Shown here: positions 22,859 through 34,823 of the stretch, piece by piece | Position numbering within the stretch: position 1 is the first letter of the stretch | Layout: each line of letters opens with the position of its first letter | Assembly (NCBI RefSeq): GCF_024323335.1 | Contig: NC_066585.1 | Location: 77,672,109-77,736,108 of the forward strand | Source: Lathyrus oleraceus | Taxonomy: Eukaryota; Streptophyta; Magnoliopsida; Fabales; Fabaceae | Reading direction: 5' to 3' | Length of the DNA stretch: 64,000 bases | The notes under the pieces: generated by a model | Database searches by the model: none | What the model saw: the letters and a program-made list of their open reading frames with translations, nothing else | What the model was told of the DNA's origin: nothing | Made by a program: the position numbers and the translations under genes

Positions 22859-23068
22859 GTGGTCTCTATATATCTCTTTCTCAAAGTGTATACATTTATA
22901 TGGAATTGTCCACCTAACATTTTCCAAATAAAATACTATTCTCCTTTCAGGGTGTTCCCATCACTTTGTATCTTTAATCATGCTACATTTGTGTTTTATG
23001 TGTTGATTCCCCTTGAAAACAAAATCATTCATAATCATATATTCGAAGTAATAGTACGAGTCATCACA
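22856..23068. other. Spacer between the microsatellite and the LINE
   Basis: AT-rich sequence with no recognised feature. It ends with CATCACA (23062-23068), the possible left target duplication of the LINE. Confidence 0.4.
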
Positions 23069-23118
23069 ATTCACAATAACGCATCCCTTGCTGAAGGAAG
23101 CAAAATCTATAGTGGTCC

Positions 23119-23760
23119 TATGAATTTGCTTTCATTCAACATAAGAGGGAGTTTCAATCCGGTTAAGTGGAGGTGCATTCAAAATTTAATTCATGAAGAA
23201 AGGTTCGATGTTTTCATGTTGCAAGAAACAAACACAATCACGGTGGATGAGGCTTGGGTAAACTCTATTTGAGGGTATGGTGGAGTATAATGGATGGAAA
23301 AATGAGCTCAAGGAAGATCGGGGGGCCTTGCAATCTTATAGAAAGAAGGATTATTCAACCTTTTTTTTTAATTTTACAGGAGACAGATTTATTGGCATAC
23401 ACTTAGAATGGCAAGGTCAATTATACTTTTTCATTAATGTATACTCTGCGGGTGACATTCGAAGTAGGAGGAAACTGTGGGACGATTTGTGTGATGTCAA
23501 AAACAAATTTTAATGAGGAAATTGGGTAATTGTTGGTGATTTTAATCTTGTTAAAGTTGAAGGGGAAAGGAAGGGGGTTAATAATCTAGTTAACAAAATA
23601 AATTCTAGATAATTTAGTGAATTCATTGATTCCGGTGATTTTCTCGATGTGTCGGCGATTGGAAATAAGTTTACTTGGTTTAACAAAGAAGGGAGCGATA
23701 TGAGCCGACTCAATCGATTCTTACTCTCGGAAAATCTGATTGAGATTTGGGGTGTTGAAG
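23119..23760 (+). pseudogene. LINE endonuclease domain (APE-like), broken
   Basis: MNLLSFNIRG at 23119 and FMLQET about 30 residues later are the N-terminal blocks of L1 endonucleases, which nick genomic DNA for target-primed reverse transcription. Later blocks are FINVYSAG, WVIVGDFNLV (about 23523; the GDFN metal-binding motif is kept) and SDMSRLNRFLLS. Stops at about 23270, 23512 and 23609 and a frame change near 23275 break it. The family assignment is secure from motif order. Confidence 0.82.
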
Positions 23761-24228
23761 TTTAATGTATAAGCAGTATAAGTTTGTCATATCATTTCTC
23801 TATTTGGATCAAGACAAATAGATTGAATTGGGTTCCAAAACCTTTTAAGGTTTTTGGTTGTTGGTATGAGCATGCTGAATTTGTCCCTTTTGTTACAAAA
23901 TTTTGGAATGAAAGCAATATCCAAGGCATGAAGATTTTCTGATTCAAAGAAAAGTTGAGAAGGCTAAAAGAAAACTTGAAATCTTAGAACCGTGACACCT
24001 TTGGGATCCTGGAATTGAATGTAGAAGAGGCGATTAAAGGATTGAATTTATTAGATCATCGAGTGGCTGCTGAGGGGGGAGTATATTACAGAGGCTATTT
24101 CAGACAAGTGGGTTATGGCCACAAATACGGTGTGGCAAACGTGGCATTATAAGGAAGCAATTCTTAGATAGAAATTAAAAGTAAGATGGATTCGAGATGG
24201 CGACTGCAATTCAAAGTACACTCATTCA

Positions 24229-25440
24229 GTGATGAAAAGGAATTTCCATCGTAATGGAATTGTGGTGTTTAATTCTGATAGGGGCACGCTCAATCAAGTT
24301 GATAAGATCAAATATGAAAACTTCAACCACTTTCGTCAAAGGTTCATAGAACCTGAATCAAGTAGACCAAAATTACTTGGAGTGGAGTTTAAGCGTTTAG
24401 CCGAGTTAGACATTAATTTTCTAGAGGAGCCTTTCACTATGGAAGAAGTAAAGAAGATCGTTTAGAGTTCCAAAGTTGAGAAAATTCCGGTCTTGACGGA
24501 TTTAATATGGGACTCTATAAGAAGTGTTGGGAGGTTGTTAAGGATGATTTATTTGATTGTGTTACAGAATTCTATTGGAATGCCATCCTACCCAAAACGG
24601 TCATTACATCATTCATTGCTCTTATTCCAAAAACGATTAATCTTCAAGACTTGAACAATTATCATCCTATTTGCCTCATTAGCAGAGTGTATAAATTTTT
24701 AGCGAAACTACTGGAAAATAGACTAAAAAAGGTGATAGGAAGTTTGGTCTCGTCATGTCAATCGACGTTTATCCAGGGCAGGCAAATGTTAGTTGGGGTG
24801 TTGGTGATAAATGAGCTTATGGATTTGGCCAAAAGGAAGAAGAAGGAACGTTTATTATTTACATTCGATTTCGAGAAGGCTTACGATTGTGTGGCATGGG
24901 ATTATCTAAGAGATGCGGTGGGTATAATGGGTTTTGGTCGTAGATGGATGAGGTGGATGAAAGCATGTGTGCTCTCAAATTCAATGTCGGGTTTGGTTAA
25001 CGGAAGTCCAACCAAATAATTTAAGGTGTATAGGGGTTTGTGACAAGGAGATCCATTGTCTCCTTTTCTGATTTTGCTTGTGGCTGAAGGATTAATAGGG
25101 TTAATGTAGAATGAGAATCGGTTGTGTCTTTTTTGTCCATTCAAGGTATCAAATGACTTAAATTTCAACTTTTTACAATTCTCGAATGATACGATAATTG
25201 TTGGGGAAGTCTCTTGGTATTAACCTCTAGACTATCAAAGTAGCATTGAGGGCCTTTAAATTGGCATCAGGTTTATCAGTAAATTTATACAAGAGAAAAT
25301 TTATTGACCTCAATCTCAAACAAGGTTTTCTGGAGGCAGCCTTGACATTTCTGGCTTACGATATCGACATTGTTTCTTTCCAGCTTCTTGGAATTTTAGT
25401 AGGTGCAAATCCAAGAAGAAATAGCACTTGAAGACCGATG
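24229..25440 (+). pseudogene. LINE reverse transcriptase domain, broken
   Basis: Blocks are ILPKTVITSFIALIPK (about 24585), FLAKLLENRLKKV, STFIQGRQMLVGVLVINEL, FTFDFEKAYDCVAWDYL (first catalytic Asp kept, about 24860) and SMSGLVNGSPTK. The expected catalytic FADD box reads FSND (about 25182), so the first of the two aspartates is lost. Stops and indels occur throughout, including just before 24507 and after 25018. In life the enzyme would copy LINE RNA at the nicked target. Confidence 0.85.
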
Positions 25441-26740
25441 TTGGATAAACTCAGGAATCAGTTATCTAAGTGGAATAGTAAATATCTCTTTATTGGTGGT
25501 CGAATGACTTTACTGAATTCATTACTCAACTCTATTCCAATATATTTCTTCTCCTTCTACAAGGCTCCCAAGTGTGTTATCTAAGACATTATTAGGATTC
25601 AAGGAGATTTCTTATGGGGTAGTGATTAGATGGAAACCGATATATAAACCGAAGGATCAAGGTGGGTTAGGAGTAAAACATTGTGAAATGTTTAATCTTT
25701 CTCTCTTGAGCAAATGGAAATTGCATATTCTTAATGTAGTCAATGTTCTACGATCGCGTTTTTTGCCGTTGTGGTATGGAGATATCAAATAAAAAATGCT
25801 TGATAATGCTAAATCGTTGGTTAACAGAAGTGATTCTTTATGGTGGAGAGATTTGAATCTTATCGGTGTTATGGAGGAGGAAGATTGCAACTCGTTCTCA
25901 AACAACGCTTCTTGTAAAATTGGTAATGGTTCTTCTATTGAGATTTAGAGAAACAAATGGCTTGGTTCTTCTTGTCTTATCAGATTGTTTCCATTCATTT
26001 TTACAAGAGCGGCACATCAAAAGCTCAAACTTTCATCTATGGGGGAATGGGTGGACAATGCGTGGATTTGGGATGTGAAGCTTAAGGAAGATAGGCTGCT
26101 TCAGGTAGATGAAGAAGCTGAACTAGAATCTCTTATGACCATCTTGCAGGATGTACAGTTGAATCGGCAAGTGGACATTCTTTTGTGTGGTGGAGGAGAA
26201 AACACGTATTCTCAATAAAAAGAAGTTATCAAATAATAGAAGCAATGCCTGATTTTGATGTGCAGGTGGATGTAAGTATTATTCAACTTTTGGATATGCT
26301 TTGAATCACAAATATGCCTAGCAAAATACTTGTTTTCAGGTGGAGATTGCTACTGAATCGATTACCAACCCGCGTAGCTTTGGCCAATAGGGGGATCATC
26401 AATGTATCCCATAATTTAGTTTGTCCCTTTTGTTGTGTCAATGAAGAATCTTTACCCGCATCTTTTCTTTGACTGTATACTGGCATTTCAAGTTTGGGAA
26501 CAAATTTACAAGTTGTTGGATTTACCATTTCAATTCGAGTTGGATGCCACGGGTACTAATTACATTAGTTTCGATTTTATGCTCAAAGGTAGAGTACATA
26601 AGAACATTCGTATCCTGGTGTGGCTTGCAGTCTGTTGGGTTGTTTGGTTGAGCAGAAATGAGATTGTATTTCAAGGAGCGAGCGCTCGTGTAGTTGAGGT
26701 GGTTGATAGGGATAAAGTGTTGGCTTGGAATTGATTTGTT
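25441..26740 (+). pseudogene. LINE C-terminal region with zf-RVT-like domain, broken
   Basis: Blocks typical of plant L1 C-termini occur across frames: LSKWNSKYLFIGGR (about 25465), KPIYKPKDQGGLGVKH (about 25637), MPSKILVFRWRLLLNRLPTR (about 26310) and CPFCCVNEES (about 26425), which carries the Cys pair of the zinc-binding region. Frameshifts separate every block. Confidence 0.75.
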
Positions 26741-27699
26741 GCTATAACCAAAGGTGCATAGGTTTATTGTTGGGCCGATTGGTGTACATCCCCAATGAAT
26801 TGTCTTGTAAATCATTGACTTATTCTCTTGTTTTAGACCTTGATTCAGTTGATATTTCTTGTATTTTTTTCACTTGTATGGTTGAGTACTCGTTCTACTC
26901 CTTTTAATACAAGTTTTATTTAAAAAAAAACATCACACAATCTTTTTTATCATTTTAGATTATATATTATATTTAACTATTCAAAATATTACTCTCTTCA
27001 ATGTAGTTTATTAAATATCAAAAAAATGGATAATTATTGATCTTTTTTTGTGTATAAGTCTATCTTTCATACACACAAAATGGTCGTTTTCAAAGCTTAA
27101 GCAACCTCTTGTGGCTATGTCATTTTGAGCCGGCCATGTCAATTTCTACAAACATGGTGGGTAAGCCTCACCTTCCCACATTAGTTATTTGTTGTTTCTA
27201 GAAGCGTTAAAATTTAAAATAGTATTAAAGTAATAAGAAGAATCTGGGTGGTTGGTAACCCACCACATCCTTTTCTTCTCTCCATGGTTTTCCTACCTCA
27301 TATATTGGAGTGTGGGCCATTGCTTTCTATTCTTGCTTATTTCATGCCACACTCTTAATTCTCGTACTTTTCAACTTCTTTGCTTTAATTTTAGAGTTAT
27401 CAATTTATTTATAGAGTAATGTTAAGTTGTGTTATAAAATTCAGTTTAATGATTTTATAATTAGTACTAATTTTTGTAAAAAATAAATTTTAGTTTTTTA
27501 AAAATGAAATGTACAATTTTAAATACGACTTTTTATATCTTTTAGTATACAATATCTTAAATTAATCTAGCCGCCCTTCTTGAAAAATAACTTTATCTCT
27601 TTATTGTAATTTCTGATTTAAAATTATCCTTATAGATATTGATTTTATTTTTCTAGAGATTTTTATTTTTTAAAAAATGTTTATTTTTAAAGAATTATA

Positions 27700-29260
27700 T
27701 GTTATAGTCTCCATAATATAATATAACTCAATTTTAATCCCTATTTTTTTTTTAAATAATAGTCTTTTTAATATTTTTATTTACATTTTTGTTTTTCATG
27801 TTAACTTTCCTTAACAAAAACTAGTGTGGCATGTTAGGTGGAAGTGTTTAAAAAATAAACATACAAGTGACAATATCAACATGACAAATACATTAACATT
27901 GCCATATAATAAATTTAAATATTTTATATTTTTAATGTTAATTAAGATGATCATCATATTTAAACATTTTAATCTATAACTAATCCGTAGATAATTAGGA
28001 GCAAGTTCAATCCTTTAAATCTTCAATTTCTTTTTATTTTAAAGAGATGTTAGTAATGAATTAAACTTAGATTTTTTTATATAATTTTTTATGTTGAAGT
28101 TTATCATTTTATAAGAATATCTATTACAAAAATTAGAGTTTTGTTACGTGGCATGAATTAAATATAAATATAAATTTTGTAAGGATCAACTTTTCTTTGA
28201 AACAAACACAATGAAAACTTTATCTATAGTTGAATTCTGAACTAATAATTTGAATAAATTTTTCACATAACAAATAGAAATGATTTAGAAAGTTTTGATG
28301 CATTTCTAGTAAGCCTCGGTTTATTTTTAATTTTTTTTACGAAGAAAATAAGCTGAAACAAATTAAAGTATCCTAGGAATACTTTGCAAATTTGCATTTC
28401 CTTTCTACTTTTTGTCATATAAATTCGCATAAACAATTAAAAAAAACGATGTATATGTCTATTTTTTCTTGTTGTTTCTGTCTCTTGAACATTTGATATA
28501 AAAAATCACAATAGATTGAGGCATCACCACAATACTAAATTTTTTCAGAATTCTTCTTTATTTGTCGACATAGAAATCATCGGAAAAAAATTAGATCAAA
28601 ATGGCACGCGTATGCCTATGTTTATGTTATTTCTTCATCGTGAAACAAATTCACTTATATATGTTTCGATCCAAAAATCAAAATAAATTAAAACTCAATA
28701 GAAATGTCACGATTTTGCAAATACTTTAATATGTGTTACATGGAAAATCCAATATTAACTCAAAATTTAATGATTAACCAAAGTTTTCATTGTTTGCCTT
28801 TCACGAAAAATTGGTGGTTAAAACATTAATATTTAATTCATCTCATGTTAAAAATTAATTTTTGAGAAAGATTCTTGCAAATTGATAAATTTATATGTAA
28901 AGAATTATGAAGAAAGATTTAATTATAAGTGAAACAAACATCTTTTTAAGATGAAAAATATTAAAGATTTAAGAGATTGAATTTGCTACATATTAATTGC
29001 ACAAATTAACTTAAATATCATATTTATCTTATGGACGAATTTAGTGACAGATTTATCATCAATATATATTTAATTAATATTAAAAATATAAAAAAAAAAT
29101 CATGTGGTGTGTCATATTAGAATATTTGTCACACATATATTGTCATGAGTATATGTGATTATATCACATTAGCTTCCATTAAGAGAAGTTAACGAGAGAA
29201 TGATAAAATATATCGATGAAATATTTTTTGAACTAAAATTAAATTATAACTTATTTATAA
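27700..29260. repeat. Imperfect long inverted repeat in AT-rich DNA
   Basis: The arm at about 27700-28110 resembles the reverse complement of about 28850-29260. Matched blocks include TTAATTAACATTAAAAATATAA with TTAATTAATATTAAAAATATAA (29072), the ...GTCACTTGTATG / GTCATGAGTATATG region, AAGTTAAC, and GATTTAAAGGATTGAACTTG with GATTTAAGAGATTGAATTTG (28971). Arms are clearly diverged and separated by about 740 bp. They could be two opposite copies of one MITE-like repeat or the arms of an old foldback element. Confidence 0.5.
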
Positions 29261-30090
29261 TAACTAAAAATATATTTAATCTATTTATAAATATTAAAAA
29301 TTTATTTACATTAATACATAAATATAAAATTAAATAAAATTTAATTTAATTAATTTTTTGTTTGTATTCTTTCAGTGAATTTGTTGTTTTGTTATCGTTA
29401 TCAAAATTGTTTTCTTTCCCATCTTATTACAGTATTTATTGGTTCAAATTAATAAATCATCTTCGATTTAAATTCAATGTATATCCCATAAATAGTTTTG
29501 GTGTTATTAATTGCATATTCGAATAAGATGGATAATTTTGTCTTATTTGAAAGCATTGTTATATGCAGGTAAGTATTTTGTCATTTTATGCTAAAAACTT
29601 AGGTATGTGAGTTTATTCGCAATTTTATCTGTTTTATATTTTGTTAAATTTATATTTTTTTTTAAAAGTATATTTTATCAATTTGAATAAATAAAAATTA
29701 CTTATTTTTAATTAAATAATACTAATAATAATCATAATTATATGATTATATATTTATTTTGAATTTTTTTTTTCATAAATTGAATATTCTCAAAACACAG
29801 TTACATAAATTAATCATGTGCGAGTCACTCTTCAAAACATCTAACAAGTTGCATTCACAACTAAATATCTTTATTTTTTTATTTTTTTTTCAATTAAATT
29901 GTAAGTGTGTCAATTATTTCTTTAAACATAGTATGTTACTCATTAAGTTTTAAGATAAAAGTCGATTAAAGTTATTGCACTTAGATCAAAAGAAATATGA
30001 TAAAGTTGTCAAAAGACATATGAATTTTACCAAGCTAAAGTATTTGTTATTGATGTTTTCCACACCTCATAAATGTAAAATAAAATAAAA

Positions 30091-30115
30091 TATATATATA
30101 TATATATATATATAT
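30091..30115. repeat. (TA)n microsatellite
   Basis: A run of about 12 TA repeats. Confidence 0.95.
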
Positions 30116-31359
30116 TTTTAAATAATGTATATAATTCGTTATTCTTCATAGAGAAAGTGTTTTATTTACAATATTCACACGTCTCAAAATAATTACTCCA
30201 TTCATTCTTTGATAAAACAATTATTCAATAATTCTAAAAAAAATTGTTATATTAAAAAAATACAGAAATATCAAATTTTTAATAAAGATTATTTATTGAA
30301 TAAAAAAGAAAAAAGAAAAATGGTGAAAGGATGTAAAACTTAACTTATTAAAAAATTAATAAAAATAGTAGTTGGACATGTTCAACATTTCTCTAAAAAA
30401 AACTTTTTACATTACAAATAGAAAGAGAATCTCACCAAGTATGATAATCAACAACAAAAAAACTGCATTGGTTAATTTATCTGCACATGTATTTTCTCTT
30501 TGGAAATGTGAGATATCTTGAACCTAAATGAGCATATAGTGTGTAAAATATTCTTTCATTTAATCAAAAAATATCAAGGGACAATATTCGAATTAGAAAA
30601 TGCACGAATGATCAACATTTAGTCAATTTCAAGTCAAAGATTTCTTCATTTATTTATGTTAGTGCATTTGATATCGAACATGATTTCATGCAATTCAACT
30701 TAAAAGGAGGTGCAAACTCTAATCTTAACTGAGAAAACTTCAAACATTGTTCCTAAATCATCCCTAAATATACCACCACAAGTTGATATTCCAGGATTTC
30801 CTCTTGAACCTACATATGTGTTGAACTTAATCCAATTATGACTAGGAAAACACCAATTAATTTCTATGATTATAGGTGTGAGAATAGGTCGACATTTGAT
30901 GTCAAATCATTTAATAATTGTAAACTTGTGAATCGAAGAGTACATGTGCTCCTTGAAAGGAGATTCCACATAGACCAATTGTTTAACATGAAGAATGTCT
31001 GTATCAAAGTTAATGTTACCATTTTGAAACCTGATATCATTTCTTGTGTTCCAAGTATCTCAAAGAATTATTATGATGAGAGTCATGATTAAATTCTGAA
31101 TTTAAGAGCTCCAACTTCTACTAGTCAGTTTGAATAAGATTGCACAGCTAGTTCTATCAATATTCATCTCAAACAACCGCTCTATCAAATATCAGAAAAG
31201 TAAAGTGTATTGGTATAAGAAATAAGTGGTATGCAGTTTCCACATGCAACTACATAATCACTTATGACCGACGGGTTTGAGGTGTCCCAGATTGGAAGCG
31301 CCGAGCTTGAGAGTGAAAACAACAAAGCGACGTTTTATAGGAAGATATTGGACGAAAGT

Positions 31360-31891
31360 TGTAACACCCTAAAAACCATCACATATTTATCAAAGAATTT
31401 AATTAACAAAATACAATCACATAGAGTGTCACTCACAACAATCATAGTCTGCTCTGTAACACGGGTTAAAAACAAAATATTTTACTACATACATTTGTAC
31501 TTAGGATGTTTACACGATATCGAACTCATCTGAATATCTTCGCAGCGGAATCATAATAAAAAAACATACCAATTTAAAATCTCATAATAGTTTTCATAAC
31601 AAAATTAAAGCATCGACTCGTGAGTCTTCTCCAAATGATATCACACCAAAACATAAAACAAATACGAGAGCATTCATTGTCTCTCGGGATATTTCAACAC
31701 AAAATAAATAATTTGTCCCCCAATTTTACATATTAGAGCATAACCAAAGCTAACATGAATAAACTAAAAGAAATAGCTCCAGGAGCTAACTTCCACTCGA
31801 ACAGTGTCTCTACTCTTGAGTATATGCATGATTCCCATGTAAAGGCAACATTCAAACAGAAGGGGTGAGAATTTATTTAAATAATAACAAT
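31360..31891 (+). repeat. Possible Ty3/gypsy LTR fragment
   Basis: It begins TGTAACACCCTAAAAACC (31360), a common start of plant Ty3/gypsy LTRs, and contains TCTTCGCAGCGGAATCAT (about 31537), often seen in chromovirus LTRs. No matching end or coding region is present; the SIRE LTR begins at about 31892. Direction and family are uncertain. Confidence 0.4.
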
Positions 31892-32775
31892 TGTTAGGTC
31901 TGATATGTAGTGATTGACTGTATTTTAGAAAAACAAGTATTGTTGTCAAATGTTGAACAAGATGTCTTGACATGTTGGTTCAACATTTGAGTGTGATCTA
32001 TTTTATTATCTTGTGAGATTTGTTTCCTTTTATAGTATATCTGAAGATACTCTAAAGATTTAGTTCACGAAATATGTAGAGTGTTTTCTAAAAAGCAAAA
32101 GACTATTTTTCCTTGACTTGTTTACGAAGTAAAAATGTCAAAACATTTTAGAAAACATCTAATCTGATTGAAATCAAATTTGTAGAAGATTGTGCAAATT
32201 CCTTGGACCTGTTGTGAATCAAGCTCGAAGCCCATGTCTCTCCACTTCTATTTATATATTGTTTCTAAACCTAAGATGATATCGAAGTAGTGTTGAATAT
32301 TGTCCAAATTAGGTTTTCGTGTCTTTGTATTGTGTGAGCCATTCGAGCATCTCCTTGATACTTGAATTTGACTTGGTTTATTGAGTTGTAACTGTCAATC
32401 CCTCAAAAGCTTTTAATCAAGGGTAGATTATATTTTTCTATTAAAATTTGTTGTATGGTAGAAGGGGAGTGAGATGGGTCTCATATCTAGAAGAGTCTTA
32501 GAAAGAAACATCTACGGGTAAAGATTAGGTGAGAAGTTTGTAAAACCTGAAGCTGTTCAGAACTTCAAACTAATTCTGTGATAATGGATTTCCTTCCTGG
32601 CTTGGTAGCCCCCAGATGTAAGTGACGTTGCATTGAAATGGGTTAACAACTTCTTATGTTATTTCCTATCATGCTGTTATTTAGATCCTAACATTATTTG
32701 CGGTGGATTATAATATGTTGACCCTGGTGTCCTGACATCGTGTACGACATATAGGATTTGCATACCAGAATTTCA
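31892..32775 (+). repeat. 5' LTR of the SIRE-type element
   Basis: It begins TGTTAGGTCTGATATG and ends CCAGAATTTCA, two bases before the PBS. The block CCTGGCTTGGTAGCCCCCAG (about 32597) is shared with the solo LTR at 13205-14671, and the 3' ends agree (AGAATTTCA). The 5' border is chosen by TG and by loss of element-like sequence upstream. At about 0.9 kb it is shorter than the solo LTR, so it may be truncated. Confidence 0.65.
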
Positions 32776-32777
32776 AT

Positions 32778-32790
32778 TGGTATCAGAGCA
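32778..32790 (+). promoter_or_regulatory. Primer binding site, initiator tRNA-Met type
   Basis: TGGTATCAGAGCA, the near-universal PBS of plant Ty1/copia elements, lies two bases after the LTR end. Confidence 0.9.
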
Positions 32791-32842
32791 GGCATCCTAC
32801 TATATTTCTGTGTGAGATTCAAGGAAGATACTTTCTGGTACC

Positions 32843-33401
32843 ATGGACAAGGAAGGAGGATTTATTAACATACCTCATATCTTAGATGGATCCAACTATA
32901 ACTATTGGAAGGCAAGGATGGTGGCATTCCTAAAATCTATGGATAGCAAGACATGGAAAGCTGTCATCAAGGGCTGGGAACATCCTGTCGTGAATAGAAA
33001 AGATGGGAAGGCTACTACTGATCTAAAGCCTGAAGAGGAGTGGTCTAAGGAAGAAGATGAACTGCCTCTTGGAAACTCCAAAGCTTTGAATGCTTTATTC
33101 AATGGTGTTGACAAAAATATATTCAGGTTGATAAACACTTGTACTGTAGCTAAAGATGCATGGGAGATCCTCAGAACTACTCATGAAGGCACATCTAAAG
33201 TTAAGATGTGTAGACTTCAGCTCCTCACCACTAGATTTGAGAATCTAAAGATGAAAGATGATGAGAATATTCATCAGTTTCACATGAGTATTATTGAAAT
33301 AGCTAATTATTCTAGTGCCTTGGGAGAAAAGATCTTAGAAGAAAAACTGGTTAGAAAAATTCTCAGGTCCCTACCTAAAAATTTGACATGAAGGTCACAG
33401 T
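32843..33401 (+). pseudogene. gag: SIRE gag, N-terminal part, frameshifted then interrupted
   Basis: The ATG at 32843 follows the PBS by 52 bases. The protein reads through LDGSNYNYWKARMVAFLKSM, LNALFNGVDKNIFRLINTC, AKDAWEILRTTHEGTSKVKM and LQLLTTRFENLKMKDDE, all typical of the UBN2-type gag of SIRE/Maximus. A one-base frameshift near 33380 creates the stop at 33389-33391, ten bases before the Athila insertion point. The reading frame resumes at about 61102, right of the insertion. Confidence 0.88.
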
Positions 33402-34823
33402 TGTTCGTGACGGGTGTGTTTGTCGGATGATGACTGCAAGTGCACATCCTATCGTGTAGTTTTAAAATATTATTGAACCCACAGAGACTAACGGTCAAGC
33501 TAATGTTATCTATTGTTGTAGTGCAAAGCTAAGGCTAAAGATTATAAGATTATGAACGGAAATGAAAATACTAATTTTTAACGGTTTTAAAGTTATAATA
33601 ACAAATGAGTCCGGAATATGGATTCCGCGTTCCTAAGGGCTTAGTTAGAATTTGGGCACTAAATATTATTCTATTGTGTTATGTAGAAAATATCGACTTA
33701 AAGGTCTCGTCTCACACTCTCGCGCTATTGACAAAGGTCACACCTCCTAACCACAGGATTTTGCTCTCGCTCGCTCATTCTAATTAGAATGTGTATTTTG
33801 AAAGTAAATGAGATCATAAATGATGCCTAAAGCGCTCTCGTTGTTTTTAGGATCGATGCATAGTTTCCACTATCTAGTCCCTTCCTTACACTCTCGCGCT
33901 ATCGGATTGAACCTTGGTTTGTCTCACACTCTCGTGCCAAAACAGTAAAACATACATTTGAAAACTAAAGCCATAACATAGTTAAGTCATACATTCGCAC
34001 CTAATATTTCTACCGAGTCCCGTCGGTAACGCCGGTCCTCATACGCAAGACTCAGAATAATTTAGCAAGGTATGATATTACTTGAGTACAACATAATCAG
34101 AGCATTCAAAACTAAGAGCAGCATGGCATACAAGTAATTAAAATAGTAAAACTTACAAATATCAAAAGTAGTAAAAAGAACCTGAAATTGCGTAAAATAA
34201 AACTTAAATTAACTTGAACTTGAAAATAACGGCAGGTTTGTTCTTGATCCAAGAGTACAATGAAAAATAAAATAAAATAAGTGTGACAATCCCTCGATGT
34301 GAGTTATCGTCACTTTTATAGGTGAATTTATGCTTAATACTAAAACGCGATTCGACAGAACTTCCGCACAACTTGGATGCCTCCAAAAATCTCCCACAGT
34401 CCTATTTATAGAGGTTTTGAGTCCTCATAACTCCCTTTGATCGTTTAGGGAGAGTGGAGGGAAAATAGGTGAGAAAAAACGGTCCAAAACTGCCCACTAG
34501 CGCAGTTCTGTTACTGCATGATAATGGCGAACGCCATTAAGGGAATGGCGAACGCCATTCCTTCAATATTTAAATGACGTGGCGGGCACTGGGGATGGAG
34601 AACGCCATCTACCAGGTGGCGAACGCCATCTGCACAGAATGGTCAAAAATGACTCTTTCGCTCCTTTTTAGCTCCTATTCTGCGAGGCTTCCAAAACTCC
34701 AATGAAATCAGATAACAACTACAAAATAAATAAAACAAAAGTAAAAGGCGATAAAATGCATAAAAACAAATACGGATAACATGTGAAATGAGCCTAAAAA
34801 CACGATACGATTTCTAATTATCA
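33402..34823 (-). repeat. 3' LTR of the Athila element
   Basis: The plus strand begins TGTTCGTGACGGG and ends TTCTAATTATCA. It is homologous to 59687-61098. It contains four GGCGAACGCCAT-type palindromes at 34526-34629, one more than the other LTR, owing to a short tandem duplication (AATGGCGAACGCCATT repeated at 34525 and 34547). Confidence 0.88.
34525..34632. repeat. ATGGCGAACGCCAT palindrome cluster in the Athila 3' LTR
   Basis: There are four copies: two perfect ATGGCGAACGCCAT, one ATGGAGAACGCCAT, and one GTGGCGAACGCCAT. Three decayed copies occupy the equivalent place in the 5' LTR (about 60808-60892). Confidence 0.88.

Larger units (their letters stand above)
23069..26930 (+). mobile_element. 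L1-type LINE, degenerate, plus strand
   Basis: Endonuclease, reverse transcriptase and a C-terminal zinc-finger-type region appear in order on the plus strand, followed by a short A9 tail at 26922-26930. The heptamer CATCACA flanks both ends (23062-23068 and 26931-26937), a plausible target site duplication. The left border rests only on this. The ORF1 of L1 elements is not visible, so the copy is 5' truncated, as is common. Many stops and frameshifts make it inactive. Confidence 0.85.
26938..31359. other. AT-rich intergenic stretch, no gene seen
   Basis: About 4.4 kb of strongly AT-rich DNA with only short chance ORFs (for example 84 codons at 30838-31092, not recognised). It contains the imperfect inverted repeat at 27700-29260 and a TA run at 30091. 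It is the least element-like part of the window and may be old, decayed repeat. Confidence 0.5.

Noticed and set aside
30838..31092. 84-codon ORF in AT-rich intergenic DNA
   Set aside because: No recognised family, no neighbouring exon, length within chance expectation.
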